From positions 1,178,001 to 1,242,000 of the forward strand of contig JAVHJL010000011.1 of the NCBI GenBank assembly GCA_036971715.1: a DNA stretch of 64,000 nt, given 5' to 3'. The position numbers were made by a program, and so were the translations under genes. Numbering within the stretch: the stretch's first letter is position 1; each line of letters starts with the position of its first letter. The stretch is from Arthrobotrys musiformis. Its lineage: Eukaryota > Ascomycota > Orbiliomycetes > Orbiliales > Orbiliaceae. Of this stretch, positions 47,001 to 57,595 are shown one piece after another. A model generated the notes under the pieces. It ran no database searches. It saw only the letters and a list, made by a program, of their open reading frames with translations, and was not told the origin of the DNA.

Positions 47001-50000
47001 GCCTGGATTTCCCAATAATGCAGCCCCGAACCTCTCGTCGTTGAGAGACGCACCCTGTCGGACCACGGCGTCAACTTTAGCTTTGATTCCAAGGAATTCC
47101 TGCTTGACTGATTCTAGACCAATCATGTCCATCAAAGAATCGAGAGCCTCGTTCTTAGCGCCCTCAAACTCTTTTTGCCATTCCCAATCAACTTTCGATT
47201 CACTCATCTCCCATTCACCGTGGTCTTCATTGTTCTCCGGCTCTTTCATAGAAGTCTGGCTTGGCTGAGGTACGGTTGAATTGGTTTGAGGTGCGGGTGG
47301 ATTGGTTTGAGGTGCGGGTGGAGTCTTTGCAGTAGTGATAGAAGAAGCCGCTCGGCCGCTAGATGGGGTAGATTGTTTTGGTGGTGTCGAAGTGCTGGCA
47401 TCGCCACTTTCAGAAAATCTTTTAACTTGTTTCTTCAAGTTTTCTAAGTCCTGCTTCTTCTGTGATATACCGTTCTGTCGGTCATGCTCGTCCTTCTTAT
47501 CCCTGAGCAATCGCTTCTGATGATCGATTTCGTCTTCAATCTCGGCTAGCTTCCGTGCATACGCGATTTGCTTTGCCTGGCGCTCCTGGTCAAGTCTGTG
47601 ATCTCGCTGTCGTTTTCTCTCTTGTTCCCGGTCTTCGGCCTCGCATTTTTTGCAGGATGCAGCGGCTTTATCGTGGCACTGCCTCGAGATGTCGTGCTTC
47701 TTCCGGGCACACCTCGATTCGATAATCTCAGGGCATTCCATCTTCGTATGATCTTGAAGTTGGTGACAACGGTAAGGGCACTTGTGCTGCCCACAATTGA
47801 GCAGTATCCCACTGTCTAGGTGTTAGAGGTATTGTACAAATAGGGCAGGCGGTCACGTTCTTACCATGGCTCAGAGCAACCTCCATCAGGGCATACCACA
47901 TCGAATTCTTCCTTGGTTTTCAGCAGTGCCTTCTTTTCAGGATGATTTCCGCATTGGATAGGAAACCCATCATAGACGTGCCCGTCCTTCTTCAGCTGCT
48001 CCATCAACGGAATCCAGACATCTTTGCCCTTACGGCTATTCATGAAAGTATCAGCGTTACCAATCATGATCAAGGCATTTCTCGCTCTTGACAACAAAAC
48101 GTTGACTCGCTGGGGAGAAGCCATGAAGCCAATGTCGCCAGCACTGTTGCTTCTTGTCAAAGACACGATGACGATGTCGCTCTCCTCGCCTTGGTAATTA
48201 TCTACGCCAGAGTCAGTCGCCAACAGCACCATCAATTGTCTAGGCGGCATGTCGCCGTAAGTCACAGCGAATCGGTTTCTGACTTACCAATGGTTGAGAT
48301 TTTAATCTGCCTTTTCCCTACGTCTGCTCCCGCGGGTGACAACAATCCAGCCCGTATTAGTTCAAACGAATCCAGATCGTTCAGGACAGGGTCATTGTCC
48401 TTAGACAAGGCGCCGCGCAGCACGCATAGCTGGCCAAGATATGGAGTCAACACGACAAGTTTGTCAGTACCGTAACCCTGTTGTCCAAGGTATCGAACGC
48501 ATTTGATGAGGATTTCGGCTTCGTATTGGTTCTCCTTGCTCAGATTTGATCCATCATCACGGCGGTCGGCAATTCGTGTAGCGTTGAGTTCAGGATAATT
48601 GTGAGAGACGAATATGATGCTGTCTTGGAAGCCCAGGAGCTGGGGCCTCCCATTGGTCCCTTCAGCGTCTTCAAGTTCGGGATACGTGAGATTCCTGACA
48701 AGCGATGAAATCTCAGGGCGCATCCTGTGTTGTCGATTTAGGGTAATATGAGGCACTCCAGCAAGCACAAGTCTTTCAAAGAGTGATTGATTCAAGTTAT
48801 AACCATCGCCCTTCTCAACCGTCAATGCATGATTGTTAACTTTAGGGCGAAGCTGTTTGTGATCACCAATGAGAACTAGTTGCTTCGTGTTCGGCGTCAT
48901 GGCAGTGAGAACGTGGCTTTCGAGAATCTCGCCAGCTTCTTCGACCAGTACAACTCCAGGTGAAGCTTTCTGTAACTGGTCCGTGTACATTGCGGCAGCT
49001 GTTGTGGTGCACCCAATGATGCGCTTCCGTTCGATGATGTGAGCATCATGAAGCTGGCGTATCTGTTTAAGTTGATTCTGGCATTCGTTGTATTTGCGCA
49101 TTAAGTTGCCAATCTCAGAAATCTGCTCTTCAAAAACCTCTCGATTCCATCTCTTCAGATGGGCCGCCCGTATGTCGGTATTCATGGCCCACACGGTCGG
49201 AAAATTTTGCTTCGCACTGCGCTTGAACGCGCCAGCGTCAAGTCCAGAACTCCAGCGCCGGAATAGATAATCTGCGCTCATCTTCTTGCCCTTGCGCCCG
49301 ACCATGTCCATACCGTCTTTGTCTTTTGGAACTACGAAGGCATCGAAAAATTCGGAATCGGCCGAGAACTCAAGGTAATCAAGTAAAGCCTTCACTGTTG
49401 GTTGGAATTTCATATATTGGTTGACCTTCTCAACCAGGGAATCGTGATAGCTTTCCGCTTTTGAAATCTGATCTTGTCTCATCTTGTGTGTGGGCCCACT
49501 ATCTCTATAGGTGCTCTTTTGTTCGAAAAGGCTCAAAGGTTTCGTACTGGCGGTAGACTTCGAGCCAAGTCGAACGATAGAATCAGTTGGGATGCCGATA
49601 TTTAGCAAATCCTCGAGAAACTGATCAAGTGCATGATTTGTGTACGTTTGCACAAGGATTGTTTCCGTGGTGTGGTCGTGAAGTGCTTTCGCGATCAATG
49701 CACCGATGAAGGATTTCCCAGTACCTGCAAGAGTCAAGTCAACTTCACAATGCTGAAAGATCGTAGAGATATCATCACTAACTTACCCGGAGGCCCCTGG
49801 ATCAAGCTTACTTTCTTCGTCAGTCCAGTGAGAAGCGATTCGGCTTGAGCAATATCAAGCTTTACGCTTTTTTTCGTTCCAAGAATACTCTGAAGATCGT
49901 TCTCCAAATTGGCCCGAATGCTGTTGACGACACTTGTAGGCCCAATACCAGAGAGGACTTCGTTTGAGCCGGGGCCGAGGCCAAGGAGTTGCTCTTGCAA

Positions 50001-51254
50001 TGGGATTTCTTTCATCGATTGAAGCCGTTTCAGAATTGGACAGTAGGCAAAGAATGCTGTGTCAACCTGGACAAACTTGAGCTCGTTGGAGGTTTTCGAC
50101 ATGTAAAGGGCCTTGTTGAAAGATTGCTCATCCTCGATGCGAAGAACAATGACTGGTTTTTCTTGGGCCAGCAGATCTTCATCGCGGTCGACATTTGCAA
50201 AAGCAACGATCTCGTCACCATTAATGAGACATCCGAAGGAATCATGCTTGAGGAATTTTTTGTTCTCGCGAAGATAGTACTTCCGGGCAGCCACATTGAG
50301 GCCCTTCAGTTGAGGAATATGGTCGTTGCACCGTAGCTTTACACAGCAAGGTTTACGCCTCTTGATGATTCCGCAATCAACACCGTTAAACACCAAGCCT
50401 TCAAGGATGAATCTGCGTTTCCCCTTCTTCTGGCCGATGGCGATGTGGAAGTCATCGCGTAGCTCGCCGAGGAAATCTTCGCGCAAGAGACGAAATTGAT
50501 TGTCCAGATGTACGAGGTCTTTACTTGGGTCGTCCACAGATTCCACGAAATCAGCCCGGCGATAGAAGGGTCGCTCGCGGGAGGCGAATTCATCGGGGGT
50601 AGGTAGCAATTTGACCTTACGATAGTCAACAAAGTCGTTATCATGGCGCCCACCGGGGCCTTCTTCCGCCCCGTTCGAAGAAGTGCTGCTGAGAAGGTGC
50701 TTGATCTTCTGGCCCAAGCCGCGAATCTCAAGCAAGGAGCCATTGATCAGGGACTCGTTCTCTGTGACACGGTCAGCGACATCTCGCACATCTGGCAGCC
50801 CTTCGGGAGAACGGCAGGAGAGAATTTCAAGCAGGAGCCAGGCGAACGCATGGGTGGCTCTGTCATTGAGGCTCTGGGCCTGGTGGGCCTCGACAAGCGT
50901 GTTCCAGAACGTTGGTGGCTCAACAATCGCCTCGAGAATGCGAATGAGGAATTCCCCGGCGTAGAGCTGCTTGAGCGATGGGTCAGCCAGGCGAAGGAGA
51001 ACGGAAGCGGCCTGCTCGTTGAGGAAGACGCTATCCCGAGAAAAGCGAAACGACTTGGCAATAGCATTGATTCCGCCCGTTGCGGCAACAACACTCTCAA
51101 CGCATTTCGTCACATCTTCTTGGGCACACAACGACTCGAGGAAGCGGTTTCCATCTGCGGCACTGCCCAACTGACGATGTCCGTGTATGGTGGCATTGAA
51201 GAACTTCGTCAGCCTCGTCAGTCGCGTCGTTGAGTCCTCCTGATCACCCATCAT
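44049..51254 (-). CDS. SF1 helicase, NFX1 zinc finger and triple CbbX-type AAA+ fusion protein
   Basis: Four exons, 51254-49787, 49724-48288, 48201-47865 and 47811-44049, encode 2,334 residues. Order: a helical N-terminal region (1-480); a UPF1-like SF1 helicase with Walker A GPPGTGKS (487-494), VEEAGE, GDHKQLRP, RQHRMRPEIS, STIDNYQGEESDIV and QRVNVLLSRAR; an NFX1-type Cys/His segment (CGNHPEKK..., then CGILLNCGQHKCPYRCHQLQ); a charged coiled coil; three AAA+ modules of CbbX/SpoVK type with Walker A near 1350 (GNPGTGKT), 1628 (GSPGTGKT) and 1898 (GPPGTGKT), each with an intact FIDEAY or IIDEAY Walker B; a second coiled coil; and a C-terminal CPMGYHWIKQASGYRCAGG cap. The helicase part relates to human ZNFX1 and fission yeast Hrr1, which act in RNA silencing and antiviral RNA responses. 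The function of the fungal fusion is unknown. It is divergently paired with the DXO-like gene over 344 bp. Confidence 0.92.
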
Positions 51255-51598
51255 ATATAATTAATTAGTGCGAGAGTCCTGAACAGAGTTGTGTCACAGA
51301 TACTAGAGTGTGATAGTGAGAGAGCGTGTGAAAGAGAGAATGTGTGTGAGTGAGGTATGAGGGGTAGGAAGGACTCGATTCAACCTCTGAGATCAGTTCG
51401 TTAATTATTCGTAGCCTCGAATCCTTATCCCCACTGGAATGTCGAGGTGAATGCTGTGCCACCTGACAACACCCCGCTTCGCTTGACCGGCCATCTGGTA
51501 TACAGGACTCAGCCTTGTCTCATATATACCTCTTCTCACTCTATCCCAATTGCCCAATTATAGTCTGGAGGTCAGAAAACTTACATAAAAAGCTTCAA
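51255..51598. promoter_or_regulatory. Shared divergent promoter region
   Basis: The 344 bp between the start codons of the helicase/AAA+ gene (minus) and the DXO-like gene (plus). It is the only space available for both promoters and leaders. It contains a GA/GTGAGAG-rich tract (about 51290-51350) and no open frame of note. Co-regulation is inferred from the arrangement only. Confidence 0.55.
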
Positions 51599-53218
51599 AT
51601 GTCGACTTCGAGAGGTGCCTCTAGCGGTAGGGCTAGCTCCGCGCCTCGAGGTGGTCGAGGTGCTAGTCGAGGTGCTGGTCGAGGTGCTGGTCGAGGTGCC
51701 GTTCGAGGTGCTGATCGAGGTGCCGTTCGAGGTGCCGTTCGAGGTGCTGGTCGGGGTACCGGTCGAGGCGGCGATCAAGGTGAACGCGGCGGGCGGCAGG
51801 GTGCACCACAGCGTCAGGCTCCACCGCAGCAGCCCGATATTGTAAAGTACCCTCTTGGGAATTTGGTTACCAAAATCACCACCAAAGATATCGATCTTAC
51901 CGCTTCAGATGATACCCTTTCCGCGACCGCTGTTATCAGCGACTGTGAATATGTTGCATCCTACAATTGGATGAATGAGAACGCTTCAACTATCATGGTA
52001 CCTGGTGAGAATTGAATACAGTGGCGGACGCGAACAAAAGGACAGGCTGACTTCCTTGAAGGAAAACCACCATTGTGGACACCTCTCTCGGAACCGCGTA
52101 AGTTAGAGAAAGACACTGGCGATTTCTATCGAGATCCCAACGCTGCCAGGTTTCCATCGTATCCCATCCAACCCGCCGTTCAAGCTATGTTCAGAGTCGG
52201 CGCTGCTTTTTCAACATCCAACATTGATGTCTTCGCCTGTGGCAGTACTCTGGGCAACCTCCTTCGTTTCGCTCGACATGATGATACGCCCTTCCGCTTC
52301 ACGGTCGAGCTGATCGGAAACACTGTCTTCTTCCTCCGTAAAGATGGCTCCCCAACTGAACTTATCCCCGGGGTGCGAGGATTCGGACATACGTTCCCAG
52401 AGGCGTATACGACTTGGGAGCCGGATGTCAAGGGTTCGGCGACGCATCAACGAATCGTACAGTACAAATTCGGCGGACTCAGATTCATCCTTCGTTTCGA
52501 ATGCGACGGTTATCTTAACACCGCTCTACCAGGAAAACCAAGCCATGACGAGAATGACGATCTAGTTCAAGCCCTGAAAGCGGTATCAGTCAGCCAGTCC
52601 CTCCCACAGCAGAACGACGTTCTCAACATCAAGACCGGCGGGTCCGAAGTTCCCCAGTCTTCGATTTTCGACCTCAAGACTCGTTTTGGAAGGCAAAGTC
52701 AATCAATCAATATGGAACAGATCTTCCCTCTGCTTTACCTCAGGCAAATTCCCAACTTCATCGTCGCGTACCACAATGGCGGTGGTGTTTTTCCAACAAA
52801 AGATATCAAAGTTGAGAACTTGGAGAAGGAAATCCGGCAGTGGGAAATTGACAACGAGTCCGCATTAAAAAGATTTTCTGTTCTCCTACGTAAGGTCATC
52901 GAGGTTGTAAAGACGGATGGGAGCGGACCGCTTGAGATTTATCGCCCCTCCCCTGACTGTCTTGAGATTCGCAGGCAGCATGGGGACGAGTTGCATGTAT
53001 TGCCCTTGTCTTTAAGACAGGAATGGGAAGCTGCAGGTCTACACGCAGCAGAAGAGTTTAGCTCCGATCAAGAGTCGTCGCAAGAGGCCGAAGGGGTTAG
53101 CCTACCCCATGGCTACTCCAACTACAACTACAACTTCGACAGTGATTCCGACGACGACAAAGATTTCACAGCTTGTTCTGCGGATGACTGTGGGTACTGC
53201 GGGAGATGCACTTACTAA
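51599..53218 (+). CDS. Gly/Arg-rich protein with DXO/Rai1-like core (often labelled GGPP synthetase)
   Basis: Exons 51599-52004 and 52062-53218 (57-nt intron, branch GGCTGAC) encode 520 residues. Residues 17-60 are RGAG/RGAV repeats like RGG boxes. The core matches a fungal family that automated annotation often calls geranylgeranyl pyrophosphate synthetase, yet it has no prenyl-synthase DDxxD motif. I instead see the layout of DXO/Rai1 decapping nucleases: NIDVFACGSTLGNLLRF (189-205, compare DVICWRGxLTKL), a Glu-x-Asp pair in RFECDGY (E282, D284), an acid-x-Lys in IFDLKTR (D339, K341), and LRQIPNFIVAYHNGGGVF (362-379, compare QSFLxGVPxIVxGFRxxxG). The tail is acidic, with CSADDCGYCGRC. The splice was set so STIMVPG joins KPPLWTP, as in homologues. 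The family call is firm; the nuclease fold is my inference. Confidence 0.8.
51656..51772 (+). repeat. 12-nt minisatellite encoding RGAG/RGAV units
   Basis: About nine to ten imperfect copies of a 12-nt unit close to CGAGGTGCTGGT, inside the first exon of the DXO-like gene. Each copy encodes Arg-Gly-Ala-Gly, -Val or -Asp. The unit is a multiple of three, so copy-number changes keep the frame. Confidence 0.85.
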
Positions 53219-54294
53219 AACAGCGGGTTTCTTGGCTGTAGTTCGTTAACATGGTGTCTGCCTTGATCATAATAATCGACTGTTCGAATAAATTGAAAAT
53301 CTAGCAATGATTAAAAAATATCGAATTTCTCGAACCAAACCAACCAAACACAACGACGTAGACACAATCTCTAATTCCTTATATTTCCAAATAATTTTAA
53401 CTTCATTATACACCTAAATAACTGAAAACATAATCAATAGCATTTCGTAAAATAAAATAAAATTTATATTATCTAATACCAATTTCTATTTATCACACCC
53501 ACACCAGATTTGGTAGACGTCTATGTGACAATCCTTCAAGTGTTGCATTTTGGTAGGCAACACCTTTCTTCCCCTGTTGGTCAGTCTCGGCACTGTTTTA
53601 TCTCATAAACCAAATGCTACTGCGTCTGGCACTGTTTGGTTACGAGACTGGATTTTCCCACTGTATGCTAATGACCCGGAGCTACTGCTCCTGCAGGGTT
53701 TGTTCCTATTCCGACACCAAGGCAAGCAGAGCGCCTTTGGTAAGAAGACTAGGCGCTCTAGCGCAATCAATGGCAGAGATATTTGAGCTAGCAGCTATCA
53801 AGATGGCTAATTTACTTGACCTAGCTCCTCCTAAAGCTAAAATAAACTTAAATATAAATAATATTCATTAATTCATTCAACGTTGTATACCGATTTTTCA
53901 TTCTTAACATTCGGCCTCCTTTTGACGCATGGTTGTTTTTATATTTTCTATTTCAAACATGGGCTCCCTTTACCCCGTAAACGTTGAACCAAATGCTGCT
54001 AGGCTAGTTGGTGTCACTCAAGGATCCAAGGCACAAGCCGTACAGTAGGAAAAGAACGCATCATATGACGGGGGAAAGACGATAACCCACAACGATAACA
54101 TATATAGCACACATCGAATCGCCCACGCGGCGATAAAGAAAAGGATGAAGGGAACAATAACGATATTGCGGATATCAACTTTGCGCGAAAACAGCTTCCC
54201 GAAGTTCGAAGGGGGACATGAAATCGTTGCACGAATGTTTATTCCAGCGCAGGGACTAGCTAGCCCACAGGCGAAGCACCTATTCACCAGAATA
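53219..54294. other. Intergenic, AT-rich
   Basis: 3' side of the DXO-like gene. Strongly AT-rich between 53270 and 53490. Small open frames (53550-53871) lack family features and are not called. Confidence 0.5.
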
Positions 54295-54918
54295 TCAGAT
54301 GGGCGTCTCGCCATATCCTTTTCTAGGTCCCGGTAGATAAGCAGCCCAACTATCAGGCTCAAGTTTAGCCAGGCTTTCAAGAGTCTCGTTGTCATATCTA
54401 GGTTTGCTACGAGTTGGATCGCCAATACAGTATTCTTGGTCAAGTCCGGCAGACGGAGCTTCGAGAGGTGAAGAACCCCCGGCCCACGGTTTAACGGGGG
54501 GTTGATGGCCCCTTCGTCGTCGTCGCTCAGGTCGTTCGTCATCACTCCTAGGTTTGGCAGGCTTCGCTTTCTTTTGCGGGACTTGACGGCGCTGTTGCTT
54601 TAGAGCTCTGCTGGTGTTACTGGGAGCGGCAGGGGATCTATGCTCAAGTCCTGCGGACTCTGGCACTGTATTATGAGTATGCACGTCTTCGGTTGGTTTG
54701 TAGTCGTACGCCCCACTAGATGTTGTCCCCGTAGTGGAAGTGCTGGGGTAAGTCCCATAGGCCGCAGTTTCCGAAGTTGATTGTTGCTCGAACCATCTTC
54801 CTTCCACAGAAGGGCATGGGCTTATGGAACGAGATTGGGCCTGAGTGCGATTGCGGGTTCTTAGTTCCCCGTATTCTGCCGCAGATTCTTTGGAGTCTTG
54901 AGTCCGTTGGCGTTGCAT
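54295..54918 (-). CDS. Hypothetical disordered basic protein
   Basis: A 207-residue frame from ATG 54918. Composition is Ser/Thr/Gln-rich in the first half (SISPCPSVEGRWFEQQ, STSTTGTTSSG) and strongly basic in the middle (LKQQRRQVPQKKAKPAKPR, ERPERRRRRG), ending with a short more ordered block (NETLESLAKLEPDSWAAYLP). It looks like an intrinsically disordered, possibly nucleic-acid-binding protein. I recognise no family. The frame is long and ends in a plausible folded motif, which favours coding, but introns or a different start cannot be excluded. Confidence 0.45.
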   Translation of the reverse strand: MQRQRTQDSKESAAEYGELRTRNRTQAQSRSISPCPSVEGRWFEQQSTSETAAYGTYPSTSTTGTTSSGAYDYKPTEDVHTHNTVPESAGLEHRSPAAPSNTSRALKQQRRQVPQKKAKPAKPRSDDERPERRRRRGHQPPVKPWAGGSSPLEAPSAGLDQEYCIGDPTRSKPRYDNETLESLAKLEPDSWAAYLPGPRKGYGETPI

Positions 54919-56367
54919 GATGAATTGCAACGATAGTAAGAGCGATTTTGAAAATGACTGGTCGCCACTTGCAGAGATTCTACCGGGTAAATGGGTAGTG
55001 GAACAAGAGGGGGAAGTAAAGAGTGCTTATTTATATATATCGCCTTAAAGGGGTCTCACGAGAAGACAGTTGCAAATTTCCCTAGAGTTTTGGGTGAGGA
55101 AGGCAACCTTTCCCACATCAAATTGATCAGGATCTAATAACGAGACTTGAAGCGAGCCGTGGTCTTCATTACCATGGTTAGTACATAGTCTACCGAAGGT
55201 ATCCCGTAAAGTCACGTCGGTGGGGTAGCCCCGCGAGTATTCGCTTTAACCCGGAAGCCAAAAACTAGGGGGAAAAAAGCGAAGATGATTTCACATGAGC
55301 TATTGATACCGTCTTTCCTTTGACAATATCCTGCGGGTCCATGCATGCAGCCCAGCGCAAGGCTGTTGATACAGGTAACACATCATACTCGAGTACTCGC
55401 TATGCGGAATGGCTCGCTTCTACGAGGGTATCGATTCTGATCAGCCCTGTCCAAGTGTCACCCCATTCCCCACAAAATTGCCCCCCGTTGTTCTTCCACG
55501 TGTACGTATGATAATAAATTTTAATAACAAACCAAACGTATGCAACAGATAATCTTGAGCTTACTACCTGATACAAATATCCATTGTTTGTAAGTGCTGA
55601 CAGGTGCATATCGACACCGATAAACAGGGCAGCATATGTCAACCAATTGAAGTTATAAAACGCATGCTATACACTTTGACGGCGATCCTCACACTAAATA
55701 AGGAACTGTGATGGGGTCAGGTAATTATCGATCATATTGCGATATCTATCTTCGTTTGATACGAGCGGAGTACGAACGGACGCCGCCGCTTATGATATCA
55801 ACCGTAGATATTTCCACTTGTTAGTCTTATTCCATCTATTCTCTTATAGATATATTTTACAATAGGCCCGAAAATCTACTCGAGCATCCCAGCTGCAGTT
55901 GATACAAATTTGATTTTAGTCAGAGTGCTGCTATTCAATAGTAACACATACTAGGCAATTGCCTGCGCAGGAGACAAGGCAATTGCTATTTAATGTGTAT
56001 TTATATCGAATATAGAGTAAAAGAACTTAACACTAGAAATTAGGTATATAAGAAAAAAGTAGTTCGATTTTGTGTCTACTACAAATTAGCATATTCTATT
56101 CCAATCTTGAGTCTTGACGTTGGAGGTCATGTTCACTTCCCTGTTGGAAAGTAGACACGCCAAGCCAATGTTCGACCGGACATAAATCTAAACCCCGACA
56201 CACCCCAAGCATCCATCGGCGTTAAAATCCCCGTCGCAAGCCGCCATTTTCGAAATCCAACAAATGAATTCCAGCTAAAAGCCCACGACCTCGCATAGCT
56301 CCATTAAAATCCCCACGTCCCTCCTCCTCCACGTTACCACCACCACCTCCACACCCCCATCCACCAA
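54919..56367. other. Intergenic, 1.4 kb
   Basis: Between the hypothetical basic protein and Isd11, which are divergent. AT-rich between 55800 and 56110. No gene seen. Confidence 0.5.
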
Positions 56368-56852
56368 ATGACCACAGTCATCCCATCCCTCATGGCCGAA
56401 ACCGCGCTTCAAGTCCGCTCGCTCGTATGTCTCCAACCCCACCACCATCACCACATTCCCACCACCACAAAAAGTTAACATCTAACTAACCAAACACCTA
56501 CAAATCCACGAAAACGAGGGAATATAGTACCGCTCCCTCCTCCGAACATCCTCCCAGTTCGCAACCTACAATTTCCGCGAATACGCAAAACGCCGAACAC
56601 GCGATGCCTTTCGTGAACACAAGAACGAAACCGACGAGCGCCGGGTGCAGGAATTAGTACAGAGAGGTCTGAAGGAACTGAGCTTGCTGAAGGTATATCC
56701 CTATCTTCGGCTTTTGGTGGATCTACAGGGGCGAGGGTGTAGCATGGCTAACGGGAATTTCGTTTGAATAGCGACAAACTATGATTAGCAGTTTCTACCA
56801 GTTGGATAAACTAGTAGTTGAAGGCGGTGCAGCGGTATGTGCAGCTTCCTAG
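56368..56852 (+). CDS. ISD11: LYR-motif protein Isd11, Fe-S cluster assembly factor
   Basis: Exons 56368-56424, 56528-56692 and 56772-56852 (introns 103 and 79 nt) encode 100 residues. Isd11 binds and stabilises the cysteine desulfurase Nfs1 in the mitochondrial matrix, and is needed for iron-sulfur cluster synthesis. The LYR motif spans the first splice (RSL|YRSLLR). It is followed by FATYNFREYAKRRTRDAF, the family hallmark NFREY, then LKELSLLK|RQTMISSFYQ and the LDKLVVEG end. Yeast Isd11 is 94 residues. Start: ATG 56368, with ATG 56392 as an in-frame alternative. A GTATGT after GGAA near the end could be a further donor, so the last few residues are uncertain. These exons were too short to stand out as open frames. 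Confidence 0.9.
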
Positions 56853-57595
56853 AGAACGGGACTTGAAGAGGATATACCTTTTGAGAATGAGTCTTGGAGA
56901 AGAACCATCAAAAGTAATAGGTTTTAACATAAAATTTTTAATACAGGGCAAAGAACTAGGCAACCGCGGAGGAATCGTACGGCAGAAGGAATTAGGCTAT
57001 GATTGATGCTAGTATAAAGGAGATGAAGCTAGAAAAAACAAGAAAAACAAAAAAAGAAATACATATAACACCGATACCATGAGTATGATTACCAAAAGTT
57101 TGAATAGGGGGGAAGACGTGGAATAGGGGTGAAGCAACGACGATACCAGACGGACGACGAATCCCGGTGTGTAAGGCATAGAAGTGTAGATGAAGCACTG
57201 ATGCATAGAACGGCCCGACGTGATGACGAGCCTCATTGCTCTTGGACGAGAGCAATTGTACATATAACCACCGCATAGTTGATGTTTGTAATTTCTGTAT
57301 TATAGCCGGATCATTCACTCGCATTTCTTAGCCGCAGGGCCACAGTTGGTTACGAGACTGCCGCAGGGTATTCATTCAACCAGGAGTGTCTAACTGGTTG
57401 TTAGTACTATCTAAGTCGGGACGATATAGGGAATCTCTCTCAACGTACCCTTCAAATTGACATCCCAATAGCACGGCCTTAGAACGAGAAAGGATACCAA
57501 GCAAGTGGTAGGCGCGGCGATATCTCAAATCTGCTAATTCAGCGACGCATTCCGCTCCCCTAATATAAACCCGAACAAATTAGCACAGAAGCCAT
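56853..57595. other. Convergent 3' regions
   Basis: Between the 3' ends of Isd11 and the unrecognised three-exon gene. No gene seen. Confidence 0.5.

Noticed and set aside
44088..47819. Numerous plus-strand frames and secondary minus frames
   Set aside because: They overlap the AAA+ exon, which is fully accounted for by three intact AAA+ modules.
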